Source of the DNA: Hemicentrotus pulcherrimus
Taxonomy: Eukaryota > Echinodermata > Echinoidea > Camarodonta > Strongylocentrotidae
Reading direction: 5' to 3'
Assembly (NCBI GenBank): GCA_003118195.1
Contig: BEXV01001739.1
Location: forward strand, 64,226-94,474
DNA length: 30,249 bases
Shown here in pieces: positions 27,401 to 30,249 of the stretch. Each line of letters starts with the position of its first letter. Positions within the stretch are counted from its first letter, which is position 1. Made by a program: the position numbers and the translations under genes. A model generated the notes under the pieces. The model was not told where the DNA came from and ran no database searches. It saw nothing but the letters and a program-made list of their open reading frames with translations.

Positions 27401-29839
27401 GCTGTTCTTCATGAGGGCCCTGCAATCATTAGTACATCCAACCATTGCCAGGTACCCATTTACATAAGTGACAAATGTGGATTAATGTCTTGCCAAAGGA
27501 TGTTAACGACGGGCCAAGATTCAAGACCTCAACATACGGTTTAAATATGTCATTTAATTTGTGGATATTTGAGTGGGAAAAAAATCAAATCAAATCAAAA
27601 GTCAAATCAAAATCTTGATTGAGAGTCAATCATAATGGAATGAATCACTAAAGCCAGGATGATAATATGATTGCAGGGAGAACAGTATTGATAGTGTTGA
27701 GGCTACTCTAGGTAAACAAGGCATATTAATACTATTAATACTACCAGGGGGGTATTTCACAAAGATCTTAAGTCAAACTTAATGCTAAGTTGGACTTAAA
27801 GGTTATGGAGAGCCATTTGTAGCCTTTAAAAAATATATATATTCTACATTAAGAACATGAAGTCTACTCAAATAATTATTTTAAAAATGAATGATTCGAG
27901 TCACCATTTGATGCCTTTTAAAATAACTTTTACAAAATACTTTCATACATGTAGATGCTAACGGCTTTCCATAATCATTAGGTCAAATATAGGATCTTTG
28001 TGAAACACCCCCCAGGCAAGGAAAGAAAAGAAGAGCTTCATACCTGGGACGTGCAGAGGCACGGTGAGGTCGATCTGAGCCACCGGGATACTGTTGGTAA
28101 CGCCGTCGTTCTCTGCGGCAAGGTCTTTAAGCTTCTTCTTCTTGGAGCTGCTGCTGCGATCGTCCTTGAGGTAATGGGGGTTGCTGGCCTGCTCCACCCG
28201 CCTCGCTTCCCTCCTCTTCTCAAGCTCATCCTCGTCTAGGACCTCGTACACCACCTTCTGGTGGTTGACCCTGGTTTGGAGAGGGGGAAGATGAGGTATC
28301 ATCATTGTTACAATCTTAATCCCTCTCATCATCATCCTTGACATCTTGATTTTCATAACAAGATATATCAGCATTATCATTCAAAATAGAATTATCTATG
28401 ACACTATAATCATCATCATTTGGAACATCGACCTAATAATCTTTGTCATCCTCCTCATCCAGTACCCCGCACACAACCTTTAAAAAAATGCTGACAGTAG
28501 ATTTTCAGATTTTTGGGTCGATCGCAAAGGGCAATACAACAAGTTTTTATTTTAGGCCTTATCACCGTACATATATTGTCTTACCTGTGCGCATCATGGA
28601 TGAACATGGTATCTATGGTGACCTCTTCATCAGAGCTGTCAGATGGAGGTGCATTAATCCACTTGTCAAGATCCAGCCTTTAGCAGAATGAAAGATAGAA
28701 AAATGCATCCAAATATTCAGATTTGAGGTAGAATATGAATAATTCAGTCAAACCTGCTTTAGTGACCACTTATCTACAAAAACCACTTTTTTGTGATTCC
28801 CTAAGGCAGAAGCTATAGACAGGTTTGACTGTATGTATCTGTATTCCCAAGTTGTTGTTTTTAATCACAAAACATTGACCATATTTTCAAGAGCACATAC
28901 TTATTTGGTCTACATTTTTCAACCACAGAAAAATGCAAATGTGTATTATTTAAATGAATGTAGAGTCCTACTGAACTCATTCCTCTGTAGCTGCATAGAT
29001 GTGGATGTGCCCTAAAAAAAATTTACACACCAAAAAATTTGCTTATCCTCATCTCCCTCAATAGGAAGGTCCCGAGACAACATATTATCTAATAAAAACA
29101 TCCATCTATGGGAAGGGGCGATGGCTCAGTGATAGAGGAGTGGTCTATTAACCAGGAAGTCCCCGGTTCAAAACCAAGTCGATGCACTTGTGCCCTTTGG
29201 TAAGGCATTAATCCTCATTACCCAGTCCCTTGGAGAGGACCTAAAGCTGTCAGTCCCTGGGTTGCTTAATCCTTACAAGCATACAGATGCTTTCTTAATA
29301 GACAGGTAAAACAAACAAACTGAAAACTCTTCCTTGTACACATCTAAAATAATCAATATGGTCAATTTAGAAGTCGGATGCCCATTTTATATTTAGAGAG
29401 TCTCTCTCTCTCTCTCTCTCTAAGTGCCATATCGATTGGCTTTGTCGATCACGCTGTTCCACAACCCTCGGTTCCTAGCCTTCTCTATTAGCACCACTCC
29501 CAGTTCTTTCACTCCTCTCTCTTCAAACAATTTCTGCAGACTGTCAATCCAAAGTATCCTCCTTCTTCCCCTAATCCTTCTTCCCACAATTTTCCTTGTC
29601 AAGGCAAGGCTCTCTAGGCCTTCCTTAAGTGTAATGTGACCCATGTGACACGTGTAATGTGATCAATTTAGAGAGTAGCAAGGGCAAACTCACCCTTCCG
29701 GTACGGGGACCTTCTTCTGCGCTTTTGGCGCCACTGGGTTGAGTTCCCCTACAAAGAGATCAGCAAGCTCTGTGGCCACACACTCGTCCTTCTCCAGAAG
29801 CTTGTTGACGTACTTCAAGAGCTGCAGGATGCAGCATGC
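8348..29839 (-). CDS. AP3D1: AP-3 complex subunit delta (C-terminal half), multi-exon gene
   Basis: Spliced gene. Exons seen, in transcript order: 29839-29694, 28677-28585, 28270-28044, 21145-20985, 20154-20075, 19209-19047, 18093-17914, 16344-16231, 15487-15347, 14356-14309, 13669-13532, 12268-12131, (one missing), 9573-9366, 8443-8348. All have AG/GT boundaries and matching phases, giving about 640 codons. The product follows the vertebrate delta-adaptin colinearly: end of the trunk (ELNPVAPKAQKKVPVPEG), acidic segment, Lys-rich hinge, then ear (VLDSLN, VPFQLPPEASNEGQFAFTI, VVERVERTASLF). Known role of the family: large subunit of the heterotetrameric AP-3 coat (with beta3, mu3, sigma3), sorting cargo from endosomes to lysosomes and lysosome-related organelles; orthologues are Drosophila garnet and the mouse mocha gene, and the yeast protein contacts Vps41/HOPS. 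The N-terminal trunk exons lie right of the window. Confidence 0.96.
9002..9021. repeat. (AT)n microsatellite
   Basis: Uninterrupted alternating AT run of about 20 bases in the last AP3D1 intron. Confidence 0.9.
9047..9292. mobile_element. Dispersed element family F, copy 1
   Basis: About 245 bp including AGTAGGTCATAATTCGCCAA, GGTGGAAATACCATTAATGG and CTGACAACACTTGTTATAGG; the reverse complement recurs at about 14812-15060. In the intron between AP3D1 exons N and O, ending about 70 bases from exon N. Confidence 0.7.
9366..9573 (-). CDS. AP3D1: AP3D1 exon N: distal ear
   Basis: 208 nt, acceptor CATCTTGCAG, donor GTAAGT; one base completes an upstream codon, then 69 codons from EHYSELLANGELSAKNSF to VCVLLKTM. 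The VCFYSHMAVVERVERTASLF block matches vertebrate ICFHHHFSVVERVDSCASMY, and KGHQVCVLLK matches QGHHVCLLVK. Its GC content is clearly higher than the flanking introns. The incoming phase (2) does not match exon L (phase 0), so an exon is missing between them. Confidence 0.96.
10060..10258 (+). repeat. ATT-tailed dispersed repeat B, long copy
   Basis: A longer copy with a 5' part (TGTGCGGGTAAGC, GATGACCGGGGTAATAATAT) joined to the GCAGGGCCCTCAGGGAGAAC unit and a perfect (ATT)n tail at 10237-10258. The 5' part is the same sequence as the arms at 574-790, linking the two sets. Left boundary is uncertain. Confidence 0.65.
10498..10600. repeat. GA-rich and (GATA)n microsatellite
   Basis: Two (GA)n patches, a GATAGATAGATAGATA run and then about 40 bases of uninterrupted GA repeat, in AP3D1 intron DNA between exons L and N. 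Confidence 0.9.
11041..11209. repeat. Left flank of gap: repeat with GATGCCTCCG end
   Basis: Contains GATGCCTCCGCCATAGAG and CCATGACCTTTGACCTGATG just before the Ns. The same words (GATGCCTCCG, GACCTTTGACCT) occur right of the gap, so the gap probably lies within or between copies of one repeat family. Confidence 0.55.
11210..11877. other. Assembly gap (668 N)
   Basis: A run of unknown bases inside the AP3D1 intron between exons L and N. Any open frame spanning it is an artefact. The missing exon M (roughly 85-90 nt, encoding the counterpart of vertebrate EKLDFRLHF to TTPCYS) probably lies here, since I could not find it in the readable intron sequence on either side. Confidence 0.97.
11878..12097. 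repeat. Dispersed repeat ending in GCCTCCG hairpin
   Basis: Includes GACCTGTGACCTTTGACCTA, a region rich in GGACGGACGTACGGAAGGAC, and a palindromic hairpin at 12057-12090 (ATGCCTCCG..CACC/AGGTG..CGGAGGCAT). This style of end is one I associate with echinoderm repeats; family name unknown. Confidence 0.65.
12131..12268 (-). CDS. AP3D1: AP3D1 exon L: second ear exon
   Basis: 138 nt (46 codons, phase 0-0), acceptor GACCCCACAG, donor GTAAGC. It encodes AGSQHDGVKVPFQLPPEASN, then EGQFAFTIHAITMPQKLKG and TLTYMVK, matching vertebrate HDGVPVPFQLPPGVSNEAQY and MAQKLKGTLSF. The adjacent intron end is a DR1-type repeat. Confidence 0.96.
12274..12300. repeat. Fourfold DR1 array (GGGTCA/AGGTCA, 7-bp period)
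   Basis: Half-sites at 12274-12279, 12281-12286, 12288-12293 and 12295-12300, each separated by one A. On the transcript strand the array is TGACCTT units running up to CCCCACAG, so it forms the polypyrimidine tract of the exon L acceptor. DR1 is the recognition layout for HNF4/RXR/COUP-TF type nuclear receptors. Confidence 0.85.
12984..13249. mobile_element. MITE family G with about 36-bp TIRs
   Basis: Left end AGGCCTGTCTTCATCAGCCC then GAGTTTGCCAAACAACC; right end GGGTTATTTGGCAAACTCGA then GCTGATGAAGTCAGGCCT: reverse complements with a few mismatches. 266 bp, no coding capacity, in the intron between AP3D1 exons K and L. Confidence 0.85.
13532..13669 (-). CDS. AP3D1: AP3D1 exon K: first ear exon
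   Basis: 138 nt (46 codons, phase 0-0), acceptor TTGTTGACAG, donor GTGAGT. It encodes TYETRVDPKQNSQVVISVIF, then TNLTSSHLKALEFQVLDSLN and TKLIRE. Hydrophobic/alternating strands and the VLDSLN motif match the start of the immunoglobulin-like ear subdomain of vertebrate AP3D1. Confidence 0.95.
13670..14308 (-). other. AP3D1 intron J-K, nothing recognised
   Basis: 639 bp of AT-rich intron with ordinary GT/AG ends. I see no repeat, RNA gene or coding region. Confidence 0.7.
14309..14356 (-). CDS. AP3D1: AP3D1 exon J: SSYRLLAEN microexon
   Basis: 48-nt exon (16 codons, phase 0-0): AMSSYRLLAENESLKL, between TATTTTTAG and GTAAGT. It matches the vertebrate SSYSLLAENSYVKM segment, the junction of hinge and ear domain. 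Far too short for ORF finding; supported by homology and both splice sites. Confidence 0.94.
14812..15060. mobile_element. Dispersed element family F, copy 2
   Basis: Reverse complement of the 9047-9292 copy: GTTTACCCCATTACAAGTGT at the left and GGTATTTCCACC, GCGAATTATGACCTTCTGCC at the right. Lies directly beside MITE E copy 1. Confidence 0.7.
15088..15271. mobile_element. MITE family E, copy 1
   Basis: Terminal inverted repeat AAAGCCCATCTGCACTA versus TAGTGCAGTGGGACTTT; internal CTATATAGAGGGCGCAAGTA. Related copies at 18159-18354 (same orientation) and 29909-30081 (reverse). About 180 bp, non-coding. Confidence 0.85.
15347..15487 (-). CDS. AP3D1: AP3D1 exon I: second Lys-rich hinge exon
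   Basis: 141 nt (47 codons, phase 0-0), acceptor ATATTAACAG, donor GTAAGT. It begins KPSKKHRKDKKVKKDKKKKK and continues SASKENYEAVGEIEDISEEQ to TPDPVIP. It corresponds to the vertebrate SPKPKKKKHRKEKEER block. Strongly charged, presumably disordered. Confidence 0.93.
15640..15815. repeat. Foldback element with about 75-bp arms
   Basis: Left arm includes TTATTCACCTG, AATAGTCAGAATGCAAATTG and TGTTGCTAGGTAGGACA; right arm includes TGTCCTATCTAGCAACAACT, CACATTCTGATTATTGAGGT and CAGGTGAATGA, its diverged reverse complement. The loop is about 12 bases (15719-15730). In the intron between AP3D1 exons H and I. Confidence 0.8.
16231..16344 (-). CDS. AP3D1: AP3D1 exon H: DLNFWLS proline-rich cassette
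   Basis: 114 nt (38 codons, phase 0-0), acceptor TGTACATCAG, donor GTTTGT. It encodes VDDLNFWLSQDMPTPQGKPA, then PVAQTPTPAPTT and VEE. A DLDFWLS plus proline-rich stretch occurs in some vertebrate AP3D1 isoforms (family knowledge), so this is probably the orthologous cassette. The DLNFWL motif is a short acidic-aromatic peptide of the kind that binds adaptor or vesicle-coat partners; the partner is unknown to me. The GTTTGT donor is weaker than its neighbours. Confidence 0.87.
16545..16920. repeat. Diverged tandem duplication, about 190-bp unit
   Basis: Two consecutive units: AGGGTGTCTCAAAAAAGTGG TAAACACTATTTG from about 16545, and AGGGTGTATCATAAAAAGTG GTAAATACTATTT from 16739; unit ends share ATGGACAA and CATGCAG-like words. 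A shorter third relative may start at about 16460 (GGTGTAACAGAAAATGGTAT). Confidence 0.6.
17443..17913 (+). mobile_element. tRNA-derived SINE, split by a MITE
   Basis: Head: A-box-like TGGCTCTGTGGTTGAA and B-box-like GGTTCAAAACC (17502-17512), then GGCATTAATTCTCATTACCA. After the MITE at 17565-17827 the SINE resumes with GTTGCTTAATTACAAA, ATGCTTTCTTTAGCAGTCAG and an (AAAC)n tail to about 17910. The order is the same as in the uninterrupted copy at 29109. Probably transcribed by Pol III ancestrally; now an intronic fossil. Confidence 0.85.
17565..17827. mobile_element. MITE family J, copy 1 (nested in SINE)
   Basis: CAGGGGGGTGTTTCACAAAG at the left and CTTTGTGAAACACCCCCTG at the right: near-perfect terminal inverted repeats, 263 bp, AT-rich non-coding centre. 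A reverse-oriented relative is at 27745-28014. Confidence 0.88.
17914..18093 (-). CDS. AP3D1: AP3D1 exon G: Pro/Ala-rich hinge
   Basis: 180 nt (60 codons, phase 0 at both ends) from a TGCTGTTATAG acceptor to a GTATGT donor. It starts KKTKSAKVEESGASAGLDLM and ends in a Pro/Ala repeat (TAPAAAPAPA). Low-complexity, intrinsically disordered hinge; placement rests on splice sites, frame and position rather than on conserved residues. A SINE tail begins 3-4 bases inside its downstream intron. Confidence 0.88.
18159..18354. mobile_element. MITE family E, copy 2
   Basis: Same order of blocks as copy 1: TGCACTGGTTTGGCCAGGAG, TAGACCTCCCTGCAAGGTCA, CTATATAGAGGGCGCAAGTA, AGTGCAGTCCCACTTTT. It carries a short insertion relative to copy 1 near 18280. 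In the intron between AP3D1 exons F and G. Confidence 0.82.
18701..18964. mobile_element. Tc1/mariner-like MITE with perfect 20-bp TIRs
   Basis: CAGTAGGCTTGCGGTTGCAC (18701-18720) and its exact reverse complement (18945-18964), flanked on both sides by TA (18699-18700 and 18965-18966). CAGT ends with a TA target-site duplication are typical of Tc1/mariner. 264 bp, no transposase. Confidence 0.92.
19047..19209 (-). CDS. AP3D1: AP3D1 exon F: first Lys-rich hinge exon
   Basis: 163 nt; G completes Arg, then PLDDRDRLPVRAHRNAPELT and a Lys-rich tail ending TSKDKKK at GTACTT. It matches vertebrate KPLADSEKLPIQKHRN followed by the KKPKKKEKKHKEK hinge. In at phase 2, out at phase 0. Confidence 0.94.
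19336..19485. repeat. Two-copy tandem repeat, 75-bp period
   Basis: The unit beginning AATTTCAAACATCAACATCA at 19336 repeats nearly exactly from 19411, followed by ATC-rich simple sequence to about 19520. It is open in one plus-strand frame because the period is a multiple of three; there is no sign that it is coding. Confidence 0.9.
19796..20007. mobile_element. MITE family I, 16-bp perfect TIRs
   Basis: CAGAGCTGCCAACCTT (19796-19811) and AAGGTTGGCAGCTCTG (19992-20007) are exact reverse complements; the 212-bp element sits in ATC-rich simple sequence so the target duplication cannot be read. Interior is A-rich with no open frame. Confidence 0.88.
20075..20154 (-). CDS. AP3D1: AP3D1 exon E: RALDIDL segment
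   Basis: 80 nt between a TTTTGACAG acceptor and a GTAGGG donor. It encodes GAVLSDHEEDSRAMDDPHRA then LDIDLE plus AG. The P.RALDIDL motif is shared with vertebrate AP3D1. Too short to be picked up as an independent open frame; identified by homology and phase continuity (in 0, out 2). Confidence 0.94.
20155..20984 (-). other. AP3D1 intron D-E, nothing recognised
   Basis: 830 bp of AT-rich DNA with ordinary splice ends; no repeat family member or gene recognised. Confidence 0.65.
20985..21145 (-). CDS. AP3D1: AP3D1 exon D: basic and EEMPE segment
   Basis: 161 nt; two bases complete the Gly codon of exon C, then 53 codons ending at phase 0 before GTAATG. Residues begin VNVTDQYMEQSNSSSKKKHR and end THQVDIVGEEMPE, matching vertebrate SDQY, a basic run and QVDIVTEEMPE. 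The vertebrate segment is longer here (an extended Lys/Arg coiled stretch), so the block is shorter in this organism. It follows a 6.9-kb intron and its acceptor lies just downstream of a very long polypyrimidine tract. Confidence 0.95.
21178..21720. repeat. Long polypurine (GA-rich) tract
   Basis: About 540 bases almost purely A and G on the plus strand, with uninterrupted (GA)n at about 21421-21447; hence a polypyrimidine tract in the AP3D1 transcript, ending about 33 bases before the exon D acceptor. Long open frames on both strands here are low-complexity artefacts. Confidence 0.95.
22660..22880 (+). repeat. Diverged tandem duplication, about 137-bp spacing
   Basis: GATGAAGACGACAGAATAAC CAAGAACCCT (from about 22675) and GATAAAGAAGACAGAATCAC CAAGAATCCAG (from about 22811), each preceded by an AT-rich TTNCTAG/TTTCTAAG end and followed by AAGAANATATCC. 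Exon-like in look (acceptor-type ends, DE/KEDRITKNP in frame) but no gene recognised. Confidence 0.5.
23386..23421. repeat. (AAAT)n microsatellite after poly-A
   Basis: Run of A followed by about seven AAAT units; a similar poly-A stretch is at 23315-23329. Both in the large AP3D1 intron. Confidence 0.9.
24400..24537. mobile_element. MITE family C, copy 2
   Basis: Reverse orientation relative to 855-1008: AACTTGTCATCAGTGACAAA, CTTGCTTCTGATTGGTTATC, GGCTTTGTGAAACCGGTCCC. One undetermined base (N) at 24404 lies in its left terminus. Confidence 0.78.
24558..24687. mobile_element. MITE family D, copy 2
   Basis: GGCCCCAAATTACAATTGAT, ACTATGTACAAATAAAAGAG, TTTGGATCAATCGTAACTCT to CGGGCCC; same orientation as 4533-4654, with a short insertion. 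Sits 20 bases from MITE C copy 2. Confidence 0.72.
24996..25071 (+). repeat. LINE/SINE 3'-tail with (ATT)n
   Basis: TAGAGCGCTTAGAGACGG, TTAGCGCTATATAAATCCAG, then (ATT)n. GCGCTATATAAAT.. followed by ATT repeats is a common 3' end shared by some animal LINEs and SINEs. Only the tail is recognised. Confidence 0.6.
27371..27538 (-). mobile_element. Reversed repeat B unit plus SINE fragment
   Basis: 27371-27430 is the reverse complement of repeat B (TCTTCATGAGGGCCCTGCAA). 27440-27538 (GGTACCCATTTACATAAGTG, AATGTGGATTAATGTCTTGC, CAAGATTCAAGACC) reads, on the minus strand, as the B box and GACATTAATCCAC region of a tRNA-type SINE. Confidence 0.6.
27664..27733 (+). repeat. ATT-tailed dispersed repeat B, copy 3
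   Basis: ATATGATTGCAGGGAGAACA GTATTGATAGTGTTGAGGCT ACTCTAGGTAAAC, lacking the GGCCCTCA part; ends in ATTAATACT. Immediately left of MITE J copy 2. Confidence 0.65.
27745..28014. mobile_element. MITE family J, copy 2
   Basis: CAGGGGGGTATTTCACAAAG at the left, ATCTTTGTGAAACACCCCCC at the right; the interior (AAAATAACTTTTACAAAATA, ACGGCTTTCCAT) is the reverse complement of copy 1. Its right end is about 30 bases from the exon C donor. Confidence 0.85.
28044..28270 (-). CDS. AP3D1: AP3D1 exon C: conserved hinge block
   Basis: 227 nt, preceded by a pyrimidine tract and CCAAACCAG, ending CCCAG before GTATGA. It encodes VNHQKVVYEVLDEDELEKRR, then ARRVEQASNPHYLKD, a Ser-Lys run, and ends IPVAQIDLTVPLHVPG. 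The EARR.EQA.NP.Y and IPV.QIDL.VPL.VPG blocks are shared with vertebrate AP3D1; this is the start of the region Pfam names BLVR. A transposon (27745-28014) ends only about 30 bases inside the downstream intron. Confidence 0.97.
28440..28481 (-). pseudogene. Decayed duplicate of the 5' part of AP3D1 exon C
   Basis: Read on the minus strand this gives KVVCGVLDEEDDKD then Y and a stop, against KVVYEVLDEDELEK in exon C (28255 downward); roughly three quarters of the bases match over about 42. It lies in the 314-bp intron between exons B and C, preceded by a pyrimidine run and AAAG. Frame and phase do not allow use as a normal exon. Similarity by eye only. Confidence 0.5.
28585..28677 (-). CDS. 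AP3D1: AP3D1 exon B: start of acidic hinge
   Basis: 93 nt; the first G completes the Gly codon begun in exon A, then LDLDKWINAPPSDSSDEEV and on to HDAH, ending in AG before GTAAGA. It corresponds to the vertebrate GLDLDAWI segment followed by an acidic stretch. The Ser/Asp/Glu run (SDSSDEE) looks like casein kinase 2 substrate sequence, which is an inference from motif only. Confidence 0.95.
29109..29321 (+). mobile_element. tRNA-derived SINE, complete copy
   Basis: A box TGGCTCAGTGATAGAGG (from 29122), B box GGTTCAAAACC (29165-29175), the tail part GGCATTAATCCTCATTACCC, GGGTTGCTTAATCC, and an (AAAC)n end. About 210 bp. In the intron between AP3D1 exons A and B. Confidence 0.86.
29399..29421. 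repeat. (TC)n microsatellite
   Basis: Eleven or so uninterrupted TC units, directly abutting the LINE fragment on its right. Confidence 0.9.
29420..29644 (-). pseudogene. LINE reverse-transcriptase C-terminal remnant
   Basis: About 74 codons: GHITLKEGLESLALTRKIVG, then RRIRGRRRILWIDSLQKLF and LWNSVIDKANRYGT with a stop. The GH...LTRKIVGRR.RGR.R..W.D sequence is characteristic of the C-terminal end of non-LTR retrotransposon reverse-transcriptase polyproteins. No RT core is present, so it is a truncated, presumably dead copy in the AP3D1 intron. Confidence 0.6.
29694..29839 (-). CDS. AP3D1: AP3D1 exon A: end of helical trunk
   Basis: 146 nt, entering at phase 0 after a TCCTGTCCAG acceptor and leaving at phase 2 (GG) at a GGGTGAGT donor. 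It encodes 48 residues beginning ACCILQLLKYVNKLLEKDE and ending GELNPVAPKAQKKVPVPE. The last segment is nearly identical to the vertebrate protein, where it links the helical-repeat trunk to the hinge. This is the most 5' exon in the window; the preceding exon is beyond 30249. Confidence 0.96.
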
Positions 29840-29908
29840 CTGGACAGGAGATAAAAGGGAGCGAATAGCAAGATAAGGATGAAAAAAATATGATATTGAA
29901 AGTGAATG

Positions 29909-30081
29909 AAGCCCCACTGCAATACTTATAGCAACTTGCGCCCTCTATATAGCAAAAAAAGCCTTATCAGTGACCATTCCCTCTTATGATAATTGAGAGC
30001 TGATTTGATGAGATAACCACCTGTCAGTGACCAAGCATGGAGGTCTAATCCCTCCAGGACAAACTAGTGCAGAGGGGCTTT
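29909..30081. mobile_element. MITE family E, copy 3 (reverse)
   Basis: AAGCCCCACTGCAATACTTA, ACTTGCGCCCTCTATATAGC, AGCTGATTTGATGAGATAAC, CTAGTGCAGAGGGGCTTT; reverse complement of copies 1 and 2. In the AP3D1 intron upstream of exon A. Confidence 0.85.
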
Positions 30082-30249
30082 AAGTGAAGTACATGGAAAC
30101 CTGCATTATTATAAATACTGCTTAATGGATACTGAACATCCAAAGACCCGGAAGGGTTTAACGCCAGGGCCAGACCTTGAATCCTGCACTGAATGAGAGT
30201 TGTACAGCGACTTGAGAAGAAGAAGCAGCAGCTTGTAAAAATACAATAC

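Noticed and set aside
28000..28239. Plus-strand 79-codon frame and a second minus-strand frame over exon C
   Set aside because: Shadows of the AP3D1 exon, whose own frame matches the family and splices in phase.
20985..28270. Possible extra AP3D1 exon in the 6.9-kb intron
   Set aside because: Exons C and D join in phase and their junction (VPG-VNVTDQY) aligns with vertebrate VPGLPMSDQY, so no exon is missing.
29122..29175. tRNA gene
   Set aside because: A and B boxes are present but no cloverleaf forms, and a SINE body with AAAC tail follows.

Overview
This is a eukaryotic (metazoan) genomic window: small exons with GT-AG boundaries, AT-rich introns, and many short non-autonomous transposons and tRNA-derived SINEs. 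The protein families, the repeat style (foldback and TIR elements, ATT-tailed repeats, frequent ACATGTA words) and the divergence from the human proteins suggest a marine deuterostome, most likely an echinoderm such as a sea urchin. That lineage call is an inference. No prokaryotic gene, CRISPR array or operon is present.

Two conserved genes, both on the minus strand and arranged head-to-tail, carry essentially all recognisable coding sequence. (1) The C-terminal half of the delta subunit of the AP-3 adaptor complex (AP3D1) spans 29839 down to the stop codon at 8348. I place 14 coding exons with compatible splice phases; their joined translation follows the vertebrate protein from the end of the helical trunk, through the acidic and lysine-rich hinge, to the C-terminal ear. 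One exon of about 85-90 nt (start of the second half of the ear) is not visible and probably lies in, or was lost at, the 668-base assembly gap at 11210-11877. The 5' half of the gene lies beyond 30249. (2) The first two coding exons of NDUFB7, the CHCH-type B18 accessory subunit of mitochondrial complex I, lie at 3497-3608 and 1212-1380; its last exon(s) lie left of position 1.

Layout from left to right: 1-1211 NDUFB7 intron 2 (foldback element, inverted repeat pair, MITE, SINE fragment); 1212-3608 NDUFB7 exons 2 and 1 with an unusually GC-rich patch in the intron; about 3609-8347 NDUFB7 5' flank and AP3D1 3' UTR/intergenic DNA with one cluster of repeats; 8348-29839 AP3D1 exons, with introns holding at least nine families of short TIR/foldback elements, two SINEs (one split by a MITE and ending at a splice donor), a LINE reverse-transcriptase remnant, tandem duplications and a roughly 540-base purine tract; 29840-30249 part of the next AP3D1 intron.

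The two proteins are not known to work together: AP-3 sorts cargo from endosomes to lysosome-related organelles, and NDUFB7 is a structural part of the respiratory chain. The most notable observations are: a decayed duplicate of one AP3D1 exon; six consecutive phase 0-0 exons including a proline-rich DLNFWLS cassette; an intron whose polypyrimidine tract is a fourfold DR1 nuclear-receptor-type array; a giant polypyrimidine tract ending just before another acceptor; and a SINE tail abutting a splice donor. No wholly new enzyme system was found.
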